Assembly: GCA_022773395.1 (NCBI GenBank)
Contig: JALFBL010000055.1
Span: forward strand, 1 to 64,000
DNA: 64,000 nucleotides
Direction of reading: 5' to 3'
DNA from: Prevotella sp.
GTDB lineage: Bacteria; Bacteroidota; Bacteroidia; Bacteroidales; Bacteroidaceae
Notes under the pieces: model-generated
Databases searched by the model: none
What the model was told of the DNA's origin: nothing
What the model saw: the letters and a program-made list of their open reading frames with translations, nothing else
Program-made: the position numbers and the translations under genes
Shown: positions 8,872 through 18,231 of the stretch, in pieces
Numbering within the stretch: the stretch's first letter is position 1
Layout of the letters: every line of letters starts with the position of its first letter

Positions 8872-9136
8872 CAAAACCCTTTTACTGTCATTTGTTTTTC
8901 AAACAGGTGGTGAATAGTTTTATATTTTAAGTTTTTGTGCATCAAACACAGTTGTCTGTAACCTGCATTGCGCAATACTTTAACTTTTCAAACATCAAAC
9001 ATTGAATAGAGAACAATCTTTCGGAACAAACCTAAAAGTGAAATGAAATGAGCGGACAACGGTAAACTCCCGCCTCCATGCTCCATTACCATCATAAAAG
9101 TCTTTTATTATCAATATTATTAAACAACAACCAACC

Positions 9137-12100
9137 ATGAGTGTACAAAATGCATTGAAGATTTTGTCAGTAGTTTTTGCGTTGAGCTGTACACCTGTTT
9201 CCTATGCTTCGGCAGTGACCAAGGGTCCGGGACAGCAAGGCGAAAAGCGCAGCGACATTAAGACCGTTACTGGTGTTGTGACCGAATCGGGCAGCCATGA
9301 AACTGTGATTGGCGCCACGGTGAAGCTCAAGAACACCGATATTGGTACGATTACCGATGTCAACGGCAGGTTCTCCATCAACGTAAGCGGGAAGAAGCCT
9401 GTCTTGGTCATATCTTCCGTAGGGATGAAGACCAAAGAAGTGCCCGTTGCACAATCGGGAGAAATCAGTGTGGAACTGGAACCTTTGACCGAAATGCTCG
9501 AAGAAACCGTCATCGTAGGGTCGGGTGTCCAGAAGAAGGTGAGTGTGACAGGTGCCATTTCGAGCATCAACGGCGACGCGCTTGCCATCCCCACCAGTAA
9601 CCTCACCACGGCGTTTGCCGGTAGAATAGCCGGTGTGATTGCCCGCCAGCAAAGCGGCGAACCCGGATCGGGCGCCGACTTCTACATCCGCGGTATCAGC
9701 ACCTTCGGCGGTCGCACCACTCCGCTTATCCTGCTGGACGAGGTGGAAATCTCGGCAGCGGACCTCGACTACGTGCCGGCGGAAAACATCAAGAGTTTCT
9801 CAATCCTGAAAGATGCTTCGGCAACGGCCATCTACGGAGCGCGCGGTGCCAACGGCGTGATGATTGTAACGACAAAGACCGGTGAATACAACTCGAAGAC
9901 AAAGGTGAACGTGGCTGTGGAAAACTCGTTCAATTTCATGGACAAATTTCCCAAGTTCGTCGATGGCGCCACTTACATGCGCATGTACAACGAGGCTGCC
10001 GCAGCCCGCGGCCGCGAGCTCAGGTATACGCAGGAGGACATCGACAACACGGCGGCGCATACCAACGATCTGCTCTATCCCGACGTGAACTGGAAAGACG
10101 TGATGTTCAGAAACATGAGCATGCGACAGAAGGTGAACATGAACGTGACCGGTGGTGGCTCGCGCGTGAAATACTTCATGAGCCTGCAGGCAAGCCACGA
10201 CAACGGGCTGCTCAACACGAAAAAGGTGTATTCGTGGAACAACAACATCAACATCATGAACTATACGTTCCAGAACAACATCGCTTACAAGCTGACCCCC
10301 ACCACAACCATCCGCATGAACATGAACGCGCAGATTCGCCAGAAGAAAGGGCCCAACAAGGAAGCGAAGGATCTGTTCAACCTCATCATGACCACTGCGC
10401 CTATCCTGTTCCCCGTAACTTTCCCGGCTCAGGAGGGCATCAACCACATACTGTACGGCAACGACTACATCACCGGCAACAATACCTATCCCAACCCGTA
10501 TGCCGAGATGCTGACCACCTTCAAGGAAAGAAACGAAAACACCCTGAACACGGTGGTGAGAATGGACCAGGAGCTGGACTTCATCACAAAAGGACTGAAG
10601 TTCAACATGTGGGTGAACTTCAAGAACTGGTCTTGCTCGCATTTCGACCGCTCTATCAATCCCTATTTCTACCGCATCAAAGAAGGCAGTTGGAATCCCA
10701 ACAATCCTGCAATGCCTTACGAGCTGGAACCATTGAATACCAACGGTAGCGAATACATCAACCAATCGGATATCGAAAAGGAAAGCGACCAGACGTTCGA
10801 GTTGCAGGCCAACTTGAACTGGGATCAGCGTTTCGGCAAGCACAGCCTCGGTGCCATGCTCATCTACAAGCAGCGTGAATTCCGTTCCAGCGTGCTGCCC
10901 AACCGCAACCAAGGTGTATCGGGACGCTTCACTTACGACTACGACTCCCGCTATCTGCTGGAATTCAACTTCGGTTACAACGGAACGGAGCGCCTTGCCA
11001 AGGAAGACCGTTTCGGATTCTTCCCGGCAGCGTCGGCAGGATGGATTGTGAGCAACGAAAAATTCTTCGAGCCACTGTCCAAGGTTCTCAACCACTTCAA
11101 GGTGAGGGCATCCTACGGTCTCGTAGGCAGCGATGACCTGGCAAAGGCAGGCGGCAGCTACTTCCTCTACATCGACAAGATTACGGAGAACAAACTCGAC
11201 AAACTGGAATGGACTTCCGGACAGGATCTGGGCTACAAGCTCGGCGGACCGGAGTTGACCTATTATGCGCAGAAAGGGCTTGGCTGGGAGAAAGTGAAGA
11301 AGTTTGACGTGGGTGTGGACATCACCCTCCTGAAAGACTGGCAGCTGACTTTCGACTACTTCTTTGACAAACGCTACGACATCTTCATGAATCGTGAAGC
11401 ATGGCCACAGTCTCTGGCATACGACATTGCCAAGCCTTGGAGCAACATCGGAAGGATGCAGAACCAGGGTGTGGAATTCAGCCTGAACTACAACCACCGC
11501 TTCAGCAGCGACCTGGCAGTGAGCCTGCAAGGAAACTTCACCTACAACCAGAACAAGGTGACCTACAAGGACGAGCCGATCTATCCCACCGTATGGCAAA
11601 TGGAAGTGAACAAGCCCTATGGGTGCATCTTCGGATACATTGCCGACGGACTGTTCCGCTCGCAGGAAGAAATCGACAACAGTCCGCAGCAGAATCTCGG
11701 CTCTACGCCTAAGGTGGGTGATATAAAATACCGTGATATCAGCGGTGACGGCAAGGTGGATGATGCCGACAAGACAATGATTTCTGAATTTGACGGAACG
11801 CCACGCATACAGTACGGATTCGGCGGAACCATCGTATGGAAGAAGTTCGATTTAGGCGTGTTCTTCACCGGTTCAGCCATGCGCAAGATCATGACCAACG
11901 GCATGGATCCCTTCCAGGAAAGCATCGGAGTGGGAAACCGCAATGTGGTGGACTACATCGCCAACGATTACTGGACGGAGGAAAAGCAGAACTGGGATGC
12001 AAAGTATCCTCGTCTGGGACTGAAGGAAGCAGATATCCGCAACAACAACCAGCCCAGTACCTACTGGATGCGCGACGGCTCGTTCATGCGACTGAAGAAT

Positions 12101-12259
12101 ATTGAGTTGGGATATACGATTCCTTACGGACGAATCTATCTGAGTGGGGTCAACTTGCTCACGTTCAGTTCATTCAAACTGTGGGATCCTGAATTGGGAG
12201 GATGGAATCACTATCCCATGCAGAAAGTGGTAAACATCGGACTGCAACTGAACATTTAA
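9137..12259 (+). CDS. SusC/RagA-family TonB-dependent outer membrane transporter
   Basis: A 1040-residue outer-membrane beta-barrel importer driven by TonB. After a signal peptide (about residues 1-25) comes a carboxypeptidase-regulatory-like domain (about 42-115, TVTGVVTESGSHETVIGATV), then the plug with the SusC signature GARGANGVMIVTTKTG near residue 235, and a long barrel. It forms a lidded importer with the SusD protein encoded next. The cargo is unknown: no glycoside hydrolase, sulfatase or regulator is adjacent. The predicted leader is long, so expression may be controlled after initiation. Confidence 0.95.
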   Translation: MSVQNALKILSVVFALSCTPVSYASAVTKGPGQQGEKRSDIKTVTGVVTESGSHETVIGATVKLKNTDIGTITDVNGRFSINVSGKKPVLVISSVGMKTKEVPVAQSGEISVELEPLTEMLEETVIVGSGVQKKVSVTGAISSINGDALAIPTSNLTTAFAGRIAGVIARQQSGEPGSGADFYIRGISTFGGRTTPLILLDEVEISAADLDYVPAENIKSFSILKDASATAIYGARGANGVMIVTTKTGEYNSKTKVNVAVENSFNFMDKFPKFVDGATYMRMYNEAAAARGRELRYTQEDIDNTAAHTNDLLYPDVNWKDVMFRNMSMRQKVNMNVTGGGSRVKYFMSLQASHDNGLLNTKKVYSWNNNINIMNYTFQNNIAYKLTPTTTIRMNMNAQIRQKKGPNKEAKDLFNLIMTTAPILFPVTFPAQEGINHILYGNDYITGNNTYPNPYAEMLTTFKERNENTLNTVVRMDQELDFITKGLKFNMWVNFKNWSCSHFDRSINPYFYRIKEGSWNPNNPAMPYELEPLNTNGSEYINQSDIEKESDQTFELQANLNWDQRFGKHSLGAMLIYKQREFRSSVLPNRNQGVSGRFTYDYDSRYLLEFNFGYNGTERLAKEDRFGFFPAASAGWIVSNEKFFEPLSKVLNHFKVRASYGLVGSDDLAKAGGSYFLYIDKITENKLDKLEWTSGQDLGYKLGGPELTYYAQKGLGWEKVKKFDVGVDITLLKDWQLTFDYFFDKRYDIFMNREAWPQSLAYDIAKPWSNIGRMQNQGVEFSLNYNHRFSSDLAVSLQGNFTYNQNKVTYKDEPIYPTVWQMEVNKPYGCIFGYIADGLFRSQEEIDNSPQQNLGSTPKVGDIKYRDISGDGKVDDADKTMISEFDGTPRIQYGFGGTIVWKKFDLGVFFTGSAMRKIMTNGMDPFQESIGVGNRNVVDYIANDYWTEEKQNWDAKYPRLGLKEADIRNNNQPSTYWMRDGSFMRLKNIELGYTIPYGRIYLSGVNLLTFSSFKLWDPELGGWNHYPMQKVVNIGLQLNI

Positions 12260-12291
12260 TTAACATGAATTTATCTAATAAAACCAAGAAT

Positions 12292-14229
12292 ATGAAACTG
12301 ATAAGCAAGACAATCATCAATATAGCCATAGTTGCTTCAACCGGATGGTTCACATCATGCAACTATCTCGATGTCGTGCCTCCTGAGCAGCCCAACCTCC
12401 CGCATGCCATGTCGAGCAATGAGCGTGCATTGGGCTTCCTCTACTCTTGTTATGCCGGGACGGATGTAGATTTGCCTGCGGCATACTTGGGTGAGGTTAA
12501 CTCTTCGACCGACGAATACACTTTGCCCTGGGGATGGAACGAAGGTTATTGGGACGACTATGCCACGAATACCGTTACGCCCATCAAGCAAAATTGGGTA
12601 TGGGGAACCACCTACAAATATATAGGCCAATGCCTGCTCTTCTTGAATGAGTTGGACAAGGTGAAAGCCGATTACATCAGTGACGCGGAGCGTAAACAAT
12701 GGAAAGCCGAGGCCAAATTCCTCATCGCATATTACCATTTCGCCACTTTGCGCCGCTACGGGCCGATTCCAATCACCGACTCGTACGTGCCCCAAAACAC
12801 TTCGCCTTCGCAGTACAATGGGCGTATGCACTTCGATTATTGCGTGGACTGGATAGCAAAGGAACTGGACGAGGCAGCGAAAGACCTGCCTGCAAAGCGT
12901 GTACAGTCGCAAGAGTGGGGACGCGCCACATCCACCATTTGCAAGGCCGTGAAAGCCCGTTTGATGCTTTACGCCGCATCTCCGTTATGGAACGGAAGTT
13001 TCCCCTTCCCTGAATGGAAGAACAAAAACTTTGAAACCCCCGGCTATGGCAAGGAACTGGTAAGCCATTCCTACGACGAAGGAAAGTGGAGAAAAGCACT
13101 GGAAGCCAACCTGGAGGCTTTGCAGCTGGCAACGGGCGAAGGAGCACGCCAACTCTACAACGACGAGGAATACTATCAGCGGCAGCAGCTGAAACTGCCC
13201 TACGTGCCGGGTATCAGCGACGGTGACATGGAGGAGGCCGAGAAAGAGAGGTTCCTGAAAACAGTCATGAAAATGCGCTATGCCGTGAGCACGCGCGAAA
13301 ACGAGGGCAACCATGAAATCATCTGGGGACTGTCGAATGGATTCTACGTTGAACCGTTCTTCCCCCTGCGCATCGTCAAGACAACGAGCGGAAACTGGGA
13401 ATCGGGATGGAGCGGCATATCGCCTACGCTCTACACCATCGAGCATTTCTATACCTCAAGGGGCAAACTGCCCGCAAAAGACCCCGAGTTTGCTCCTGAA
13501 ACGGAGTGGCTGAAGTCGGCAGGACTCGGCAACGGCCGCGGCGACATCATCAAACTGAACGTGGGACGAGAGCCACGATTCTATGCGTGGATGGCATTCG
13601 ACGGAGGCGACTACGGCTCGAGAATAAAGGCAGGGGAACCCCTGAAACTGGAATTGCACAATCCGCAAATGCAGGGATACAATCCCGATCTCTTCAACCG
13701 AGACCACAGCGTGACGGGATTCCTTTGCCAGAAATACATCGATCCGATGACGGAATATTATGCAACCGGAAACAGAACCACCGGAACATCTGCCCCCACC
13801 ATTCTTTTCCGGTTGGCCGAACTGTACCTGAACGTGGCCGAATGCTATGCGGCACTGGGACAGACGGACAAGGCCATTGAATATTTGAACCCGATTCGCC
13901 GCCGCGCCGGCATTCCGGAACTGACAGCCGCCGACGTGACAAAGGACATGACCATTACGGAATGGGTGCGCAACGAGCGCTTCGTTGAGTTGTGGGATGA
14001 GGCACACCGCTTTTACGACGTGCGCCGATGGATGCAGGGAGAAAAGTTTTTCGGAGCAGGAAAGATGGAAGGACTGAATGCCGAAGTGGTAGGCCCCACG
14101 TTTGAGGAGTTCAACAAACGCACGAAAGTGAAGATTCCTGTGACATGGAACAATCGCATGTATCTGAATCCGGTATTCTATAATGAGGTGTACAAAAATC
14201 CGCAGATGGTTCAGGCACCGGGATATTAA
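12292..14229 (+). CDS. SusD/RagB-family nutrient-binding surface lipoprotein
   Basis: Outer-surface lipoprotein lid of the SusC transporter, 645 residues from ATG 12292. The signal MKLISKTIINIAIVASTG ends at lipobox FTSC. The N-terminal SusD-like region has TPR-type helices (YKYIGQCLLFLNELDKV, AEAKFLIAYYHFATLRRYG), and the C-terminal RagB/SusD block carries FRLAELYLNVAECYAALG and NERFVELWDEAHRFYDVRRW. ATG 12265, 5 bp after the susC stop, would add nine residues and cannot be excluded. At about 645 residues it is longer than SusD itself, as is common for paralogues binding complex glycans or peptides. Confidence 0.95.
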   Translation: MKLISKTIINIAIVASTGWFTSCNYLDVVPPEQPNLPHAMSSNERALGFLYSCYAGTDVDLPAAYLGEVNSSTDEYTLPWGWNEGYWDDYATNTVTPIKQNWVWGTTYKYIGQCLLFLNELDKVKADYISDAERKQWKAEAKFLIAYYHFATLRRYGPIPITDSYVPQNTSPSQYNGRMHFDYCVDWIAKELDEAAKDLPAKRVQSQEWGRATSTICKAVKARLMLYAASPLWNGSFPFPEWKNKNFETPGYGKELVSHSYDEGKWRKALEANLEALQLATGEGARQLYNDEEYYQRQQLKLPYVPGISDGDMEEAEKERFLKTVMKMRYAVSTRENEGNHEIIWGLSNGFYVEPFFPLRIVKTTSGNWESGWSGISPTLYTIEHFYTSRGKLPAKDPEFAPETEWLKSAGLGNGRGDIIKLNVGREPRFYAWMAFDGGDYGSRIKAGEPLKLELHNPQMQGYNPDLFNRDHSVTGFLCQKYIDPMTEYYATGNRTTGTSAPTILFRLAELYLNVAECYAALGQTDKAIEYLNPIRRRAGIPELTAADVTKDMTITEWVRNERFVELWDEAHRFYDVRRWMQGEKFFGAGKMEGLNAEVVGPTFEEFNKRTKVKIPVTWNNRMYLNPVFYNEVYKNPQMVQAPGY

Positions 14230-14253
14230 TCATTGATAAACGTTTAGAAATTC

Positions 14254-15540
14254 ATGAACATGAAAAAAATAGCATATTTGTCTTTGGGACTGATGCTCAC
14301 GCTCACATCGTGCGAGAACTACGACAACATCATTCCGGAGGAATACAACAAGATTCTGTCGATGAAGGTTTTCGGAGAGCAAGACCTTACCCTCTATGAA
14401 ACCGGAGAACAGACTGAATACAACATTGTGGTGATGAAATCGGGCGCAAAACCCGACGAAACGGCCGAAGCGACAGTGGATGTCATGAACGAGGCGCAGT
14501 TTGAAAAACTGAAAACCGAGTCGGGACGCCCCTATAAAATGCTGCCGGCGGAATGTTTCGCCCTGAGCGACAACAAGATGAAGTTCGGATCTACGGACAT
14601 GTGGAAGACGGCAAAACTCACCATCGACCCGATGAAGGTGAAGAAATATGTGGAGGAAAGCCCCAATTATGTCTTGCCCGTCATCACGACCAGCCAGAGC
14701 GACTCGATATTGGCAACGGCCAATACGCTGGTGTTGAAGTCGATCCAGATCATCAAGCCTGCCGTATCGTTTGGCGATGTGACCAATTACAGCATCACGA
14801 AGGAAATCGGAAAGGATGGAGGAACGGTGGAAATACCGTTCACCATGCAGATTGACAATCTTTGGGATTTCAACACTTTGGTGGGAGTTGTTCCGGACCT
14901 GACTACTTTTGACACTTCTGACTACTCGTTGGCCGACGGTGGAAAGGTGGCGTTTACCAAAGGAGCGATGGGCAAACTGAAAATTGACTTCCAACCGATG
15001 AAGCATGCCATTGCAAAGCTCGGACTGCAAATAAAAGGGATGGAGGGAAAGAGTTTCGGATATGATGAAACGCCGGTTGTCCTTACGGCGCGCGTGCCGA
15101 AATATCCGCTGACTGCCGCCATGTTGTCGTCGAATGCAGTTGAACCCTCTGAGGGTTCGCTGGCCAACTTGCTTGACGGAGACATCAATACCTATTTCCA
15201 TTCTTCATGGAGCGTTTGGGTGGATCCCGCCCATTATGTACAGATTGACCTGCCGGAGGCGGTGAGCAGTTTTGCCTTTTCCTACACCAACCGTTCGTCA
15301 AACGGCAATGCGGCCATGGCCGACTTCAGCGTGTATGCCGGCAATGACGAATCGTCGCTCGTGGAGCTGAAACACTACACCATGGCGCAGGACAATTTGC
15401 CCGGCGGGGCGGCCGGAGTGTTCAACTCGGGAGAACTGAAACCAAGCGAGCCCGTCAAGATTATCCGTTTTGTCCACAATGTGAACAAAACAAACGAGAA
15501 GTTCTTTGTGTGGAGCGAATTTTCTCTCTTTGCCATCTAA
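14254..15540 (+). CDS. Surface glycan-binding lipoprotein (DUF1735-like with discoidin domain)
   Basis: A 428-residue lipoprotein with lipobox LTSC near residue 20. The N-terminal half resembles the BT_3987-type DUF1735 beta-sandwich domain found beside SusCD pairs. The C-terminal part (about residues 290-428, LDGDINTYFHSSWSVW ... VQIDLPEAVSSFAFSYTNR) is an F5/8C discoidin-like carbohydrate-binding module. It probably captures substrate at the cell surface for the SusCD importer, in the position of SusE/SusF. The gene follows susD by 24 bp and ends the operon. ATG 14260 is an equally good start. Domain calls are by pattern, not by search. Confidence 0.85.
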   Translation: MNMKKIAYLSLGLMLTLTSCENYDNIIPEEYNKILSMKVFGEQDLTLYETGEQTEYNIVVMKSGAKPDETAEATVDVMNEAQFEKLKTESGRPYKMLPAECFALSDNKMKFGSTDMWKTAKLTIDPMKVKKYVEESPNYVLPVITTSQSDSILATANTLVLKSIQIIKPAVSFGDVTNYSITKEIGKDGGTVEIPFTMQIDNLWDFNTLVGVVPDLTTFDTSDYSLADGGKVAFTKGAMGKLKIDFQPMKHAIAKLGLQIKGMEGKSFGYDETPVVLTARVPKYPLTAAMLSSNAVEPSEGSLANLLDGDINTYFHSSWSVWVDPAHYVQIDLPEAVSSFAFSYTNRSSNGNAAMADFSVYAGNDESSLVELKHYTMAQDNLPGGAAGVFNSGELKPSEPVKIIRFVHNVNKTNEKFFVWSEFSLFAI

Positions 15541-15574
15541 GGGGGAACAAACATTGAATAAACGATGACCATGG

Positions 15575-15612
15575 GATGCCGGCAGTATGACTCATACCTG
15601 CCGGCATCTTTT
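15575..15612 (+). terminator. Terminator of the SusCDE operon
   Basis: GATGCCGGCAG (15575-15585) pairs with CTGCCGGCATC (15598-15608), followed by TTTT. The loop has a further short complementary pair (TATGA/TCATA). Confidence 0.85.
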
Positions 15613-15634
15613 GTGTTCTTTTTCTCCGTCATTT

Positions 15635-15665
15635 CTTGTGGCTTCTTCTTTTTTTGCTAACTTTG
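15635..15665 (+). promoter_or_regulatory. Promoter of the HI0933-type flavoprotein gene
   Basis: CTTG (15635-15638), a 19-bp spacer, and TAACTTTG (15658-15665). Confidence 0.7.
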
Positions 15666-15694
15666 CATCATGCCTTTTACAAAGGGAGAGGAAT

Positions 15695-16951
15695 ATGAAA
15701 AGAACGGAGAACGGCATGCTGAGCATCGCGATCATAGGAGGAGGGGCTGCGGGATTCTTTGCGGCCATCACGGCCAAAGAACATAACCCTGACGCTGAAG
15801 TGACCATCTTTGAGCGCAGCCGGAAAGTGCTGGCAAAGGTGGAGATTTCGGGTGGGGGACGTTGCAACCTTACCAATTCGTTTCAGGGCGTGAGCGATAT
15901 GAAACAGGTTTATCCCAGGGGCGACAAACTGATGAAGCGGCTGTTCAAGTCGTTCGGTCATGAAGATACCTGCAGCTGGTTCGAGTCGAGGGGTGTGACA
16001 TTGGTGACGCAAGACGATGCGTGTGTGTTTCCACGTTCGCAAAGTGCACTGAGCATTGTCAACTGCTTGGTGGACCATGCAAAGGCACTGGGCGTGAAGA
16101 TACGGACCGGGTGCAAAATCGTTGGCATTGAGCCTTTGGACGACGGATGCCTGCGCCTGCAACTGGCTGGGGGTGCTTCCGAAACGTTCTGCCGGGTGGC
16201 AGTGGCTACGGGTGGTTCGCCACGCATGGAAGGGTTGCAGTATTTGGCCGACATGGGGCATGAACTGGTGCCCCCCGTTCCGGCGCTCTTCACTTTCAAT
16301 CTGGCCGATCCTTCGTTCAAGGCGCTGATGGGAACCGTGGCCGATCCCGTGACGGTGAGCATTCCGGAAACCAAGTTCAGAAGTTCCGGCGCGTTGCTTG
16401 TCACGCATTGGGGGGCGAGCGGCCCCGCCATACTGAAACTCTCGTCGTTGGCTGCCCGATGGGTGAAAGCGCATGATTATCGTTTCGCCATCGCCGTGAA
16501 TTGGGTGAATGAAACCAACCAGAACAAGGTGGGCGAAATGCTTGCTTCCATCATCAAGAATAATGCGCAAAAACAATTGGGCACCATCCATCCGTTTGGT
16601 TTGCCGGGCAGATTGTGGCTGTATCTGTTGGAGAAACTTGCCTTGCCAAGCGACAGGAAATGGGGCGAGACAGGCAAAAAGACTGTCAATAAATTGGTAG
16701 AAACGCTCACCAACGACATCTATCAGGTGGCGGGCAAAGGCTCGTTTCGCGATGAGTTCGTGACTTGTGGCGGCGTTGCGCTCTCCAATGTGAACCTGAA
16801 TACATTGGAAAGCAAATCATGTCCGCATCTTTTCTTTGCCGGAGAGGTGCTCGACATCGATGCCGTTACAGGCGGTTTCAACCTTCAGGCAGCATGGACT
16901 ACCGGCCATACCGTGGGGAAAAACATTGCCCTCGACGATGCGAGCCAGTAG
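15695..16951 (+). CDS. HI0933/BaiN-family FAD-dependent oxidoreductase
   Basis: A 418-residue cytosolic flavoprotein. IAIIGGGAAGFFAAITA near the N-terminus is the dinucleotide-binding fold for FAD, EISGGGRCNLTNS is the family signature, and FAGEVLDIDAVTGGFNLQ near the C-terminus is the second FAD-contacting motif. Relatives (YhiN, BaiN) include an enzyme proposed to reduce bile-acid intermediates, but most have no known substrate. I start at 15695 because homology begins there and the promoter lies at 15635-15665, inside the upstream open frame. It is monocistronic. Confidence 0.88.
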   Translation: MKRTENGMLSIAIIGGGAAGFFAAITAKEHNPDAEVTIFERSRKVLAKVEISGGGRCNLTNSFQGVSDMKQVYPRGDKLMKRLFKSFGHEDTCSWFESRGVTLVTQDDACVFPRSQSALSIVNCLVDHAKALGVKIRTGCKIVGIEPLDDGCLRLQLAGGASETFCRVAVATGGSPRMEGLQYLADMGHELVPPVPALFTFNLADPSFKALMGTVADPVTVSIPETKFRSSGALLVTHWGASGPAILKLSSLAARWVKAHDYRFAIAVNWVNETNQNKVGEMLASIIKNNAQKQLGTIHPFGLPGRLWLYLLEKLALPSDRKWGETGKKTVNKLVETLTNDIYQVAGKGSFRDEFVTCGGVALSNVNLNTLESKSCPHLFFAGEVLDIDAVTGGFNLQAAWTTGHTVGKNIALDDASQ

Positions 16952-16960
16952 AAAACAGCT

Positions 16961-18037
16961 TTAGCGGGCATCCTTTCTCAAGGGACGGAGCAGTTCGATA
17001 TAGGCTCCATAGCCCTCTTTTTCCATATTTTCTTTGGGGATAAAACGCAGCGATGCACTGTTGATGCAATAGCGCAGACCGCCGCTTTCCAAAGGGCCGT
17101 CGGTGAATACATGACCCAAATGTGCGCCACCCTTCCTGCTTTTCACTTCCGTGCGCAACATTCCGTGCGACGTGTCGGTGGTTTCTTGCAGCAAATGATT
17201 GTCTATGGGCTTGGAAAAAGCCGGCCATCCGCAGCCCGAATTGAACTTGTCGGTTGACAGGAACAGCGGTTCGCCCGTAGTAATATCCACATAGATTCCC
17301 TCACGGAACTCATCGTCATATTCGTTGTCGAACGGGTGTTCGGTGGCAGCATGCTGTGTCACTTCATATTGAATGGGGGTCAGTTTCTCTTTCAGCGTTG
17401 CCTCGTCGGGCTTCGCATATTCTTTCATTCCTTTGGTGATGGCGTTTGCTTTCTTTGCCATGTCGAACATTCCCGGCGGCAGATGACAGTATCCCCTTGG
17501 GTTCTTGTCCAGATAATCCTGGTGATAGTCCTCCGCCTTGTAGAAGTTTTTCAGTTCGCTTACCTCCACGGCAAGCGGTTGTCCGTAGGCCTTCTTCAGT
17601 CGGTTCATTTCCGAAATGATGATGGGCAGGTCGTCCTTGTCCGTGTAATAGATGCCCGTGCGGTATTGCGTGCCTCGGTCGTGCCCCTGCTGGTTGAGCG
17701 AGGTGGGGTCGATGCAGCGGAAATACAATTGAAGGAGCAACGTGAGGGGCAGCACTTCCGGATTGTAAACCACCCTCACCGTTTCGGCAAAGCCCGTCTC
17801 GTCGGTGCACACGTCCTCATACGTGGGATTCTTCGTGTTGCCGTTTGCATATCCTGTTTCTGTTTCCGTTACCCCGTTGATTTGTTTGAGATAGTGTTCA
17901 GTGCCCCAAAAACATCCCCCTGCGAGATACAGTTCTGCTGTTTCTTTCATCTTTTTATCCTTTTCTTTTTGTACCTTTTCTTTTCCGGTGCAGCTCAAAG
18001 CAAGCATGCACACCGCAATGATCATGATTTGTTTCAT
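16961..18037 (-). CDS. msrAB: Bifunctional methionine sulfoxide reductase MsrA-MsrB lipoprotein
   Basis: A 358-residue fusion repairing both epimers of methionine sulfoxide. The signal peptide ends in lipobox LSCTG (Cys16), so it probably acts in the envelope. MsrA (about residues 35-190) carries the active-site GGCFWG and GYCHLPP with a resolving Cys. MsrB (about 215-345) carries [18 protein letters not shown] and the catalytic RYCINSASL. The paired CxxC zinc sites of many MsrB proteins are not visible. Its 3' end lies only 9 bp from the stop of the convergent flavoprotein gene. Confidence 0.95.
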   Translation of the reverse strand: MKQIMIIAVCMLALSCTGKEKVQKEKDKKMKETAELYLAGGCFWGTEHYLKQINGVTETETGYANGNTKNPTYEDVCTDETGFAETVRVVYNPEVLPLTLLLQLYFRCIDPTSLNQQGHDRGTQYRTGIYYTDKDDLPIIISEMNRLKKAYGQPLAVEVSELKNFYKAEDYHQDYLDKNPRGYCHLPPGMFDMAKKANAITKGMKEYAKPDEATLKEKLTPIQYEVTQHAATEHPFDNEYDDEFREGIYVDITTGEPLFLSTDKFNSGCGWPAFSKPIDNHLLQETTDTSHGMLRTEVKSRKGGAHLGHVFTDGPLESGGLRYCINSASLRFIPKENMEKEGYGAYIELLRPLRKDAR

Positions 18038-18053
18038 ACGTCGTTGTTGTGTG

Positions 18054-18061
18054 CAAAATTA
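18054..18061 (-). promoter_or_regulatory. Candidate -7 element of msrAB
   Basis: Minus-strand TAATTTTG fits TAnnTTTG, and transcription would start close to the ATG at 18037. No good -33 box at the usual distance. Confidence 0.5.
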
Positions 18062-18130
18062 TGCTTTTTCCGTGATACGATGGCCATCGGCTCCCATTTT
18101 TCAGTAATAATTACAAATATTTATCATTTG

Positions 18131-18190
18131 CCGCCGCCTTTTTCAGTGTTCTCATCCTGTCGGGGTGTGCAGAACATCCTGTGGCGGCGG
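18131..18190 (-). terminator. Long GC-rich stem downstream of the C10 protease gene
   Basis: CCGCCGCC (18131-18138) pairs with GGCGGCGG (18183-18190), and inside it TGTTCT/AGAACA can also pair. It lies 3' of the protease gene at 18232. There is no clear U-tract on either strand, so it may protect an mRNA end rather than stop transcription. Confidence 0.5.
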
Positions 18191-18231
18191 CTGTTGTCAA
18201 TGGCTGGAGGATGTATTTTCCTTGCAGGCCG

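Larger units (their letters stand above)
7846..9136. other. 1.3-kb intergenic region without a supported gene
   Basis: Several frames are open on both strands, but they are short, rich in unusual residues and without recognisable motifs. The region holds the minus-strand promoter at 7976-8006, a degenerate 22-bp repeat array at 8238-8370, and the presumed susC promoter and long leader from about 8864. Nothing is recognisable at 8400-8860 apart from T-rich sequence. Confidence 0.7.

Noticed and set aside
9800..11599. Long open frame on the minus strand within susC (599 codons), with similar long frames at 32601-35036 (minus) and 36439-37788 (plus)
   Set aside because: They lie wholly opposite genes with clear homology, are rich in Val/His/Gln from reversed codons, and show no motif, signal peptide or promoter.
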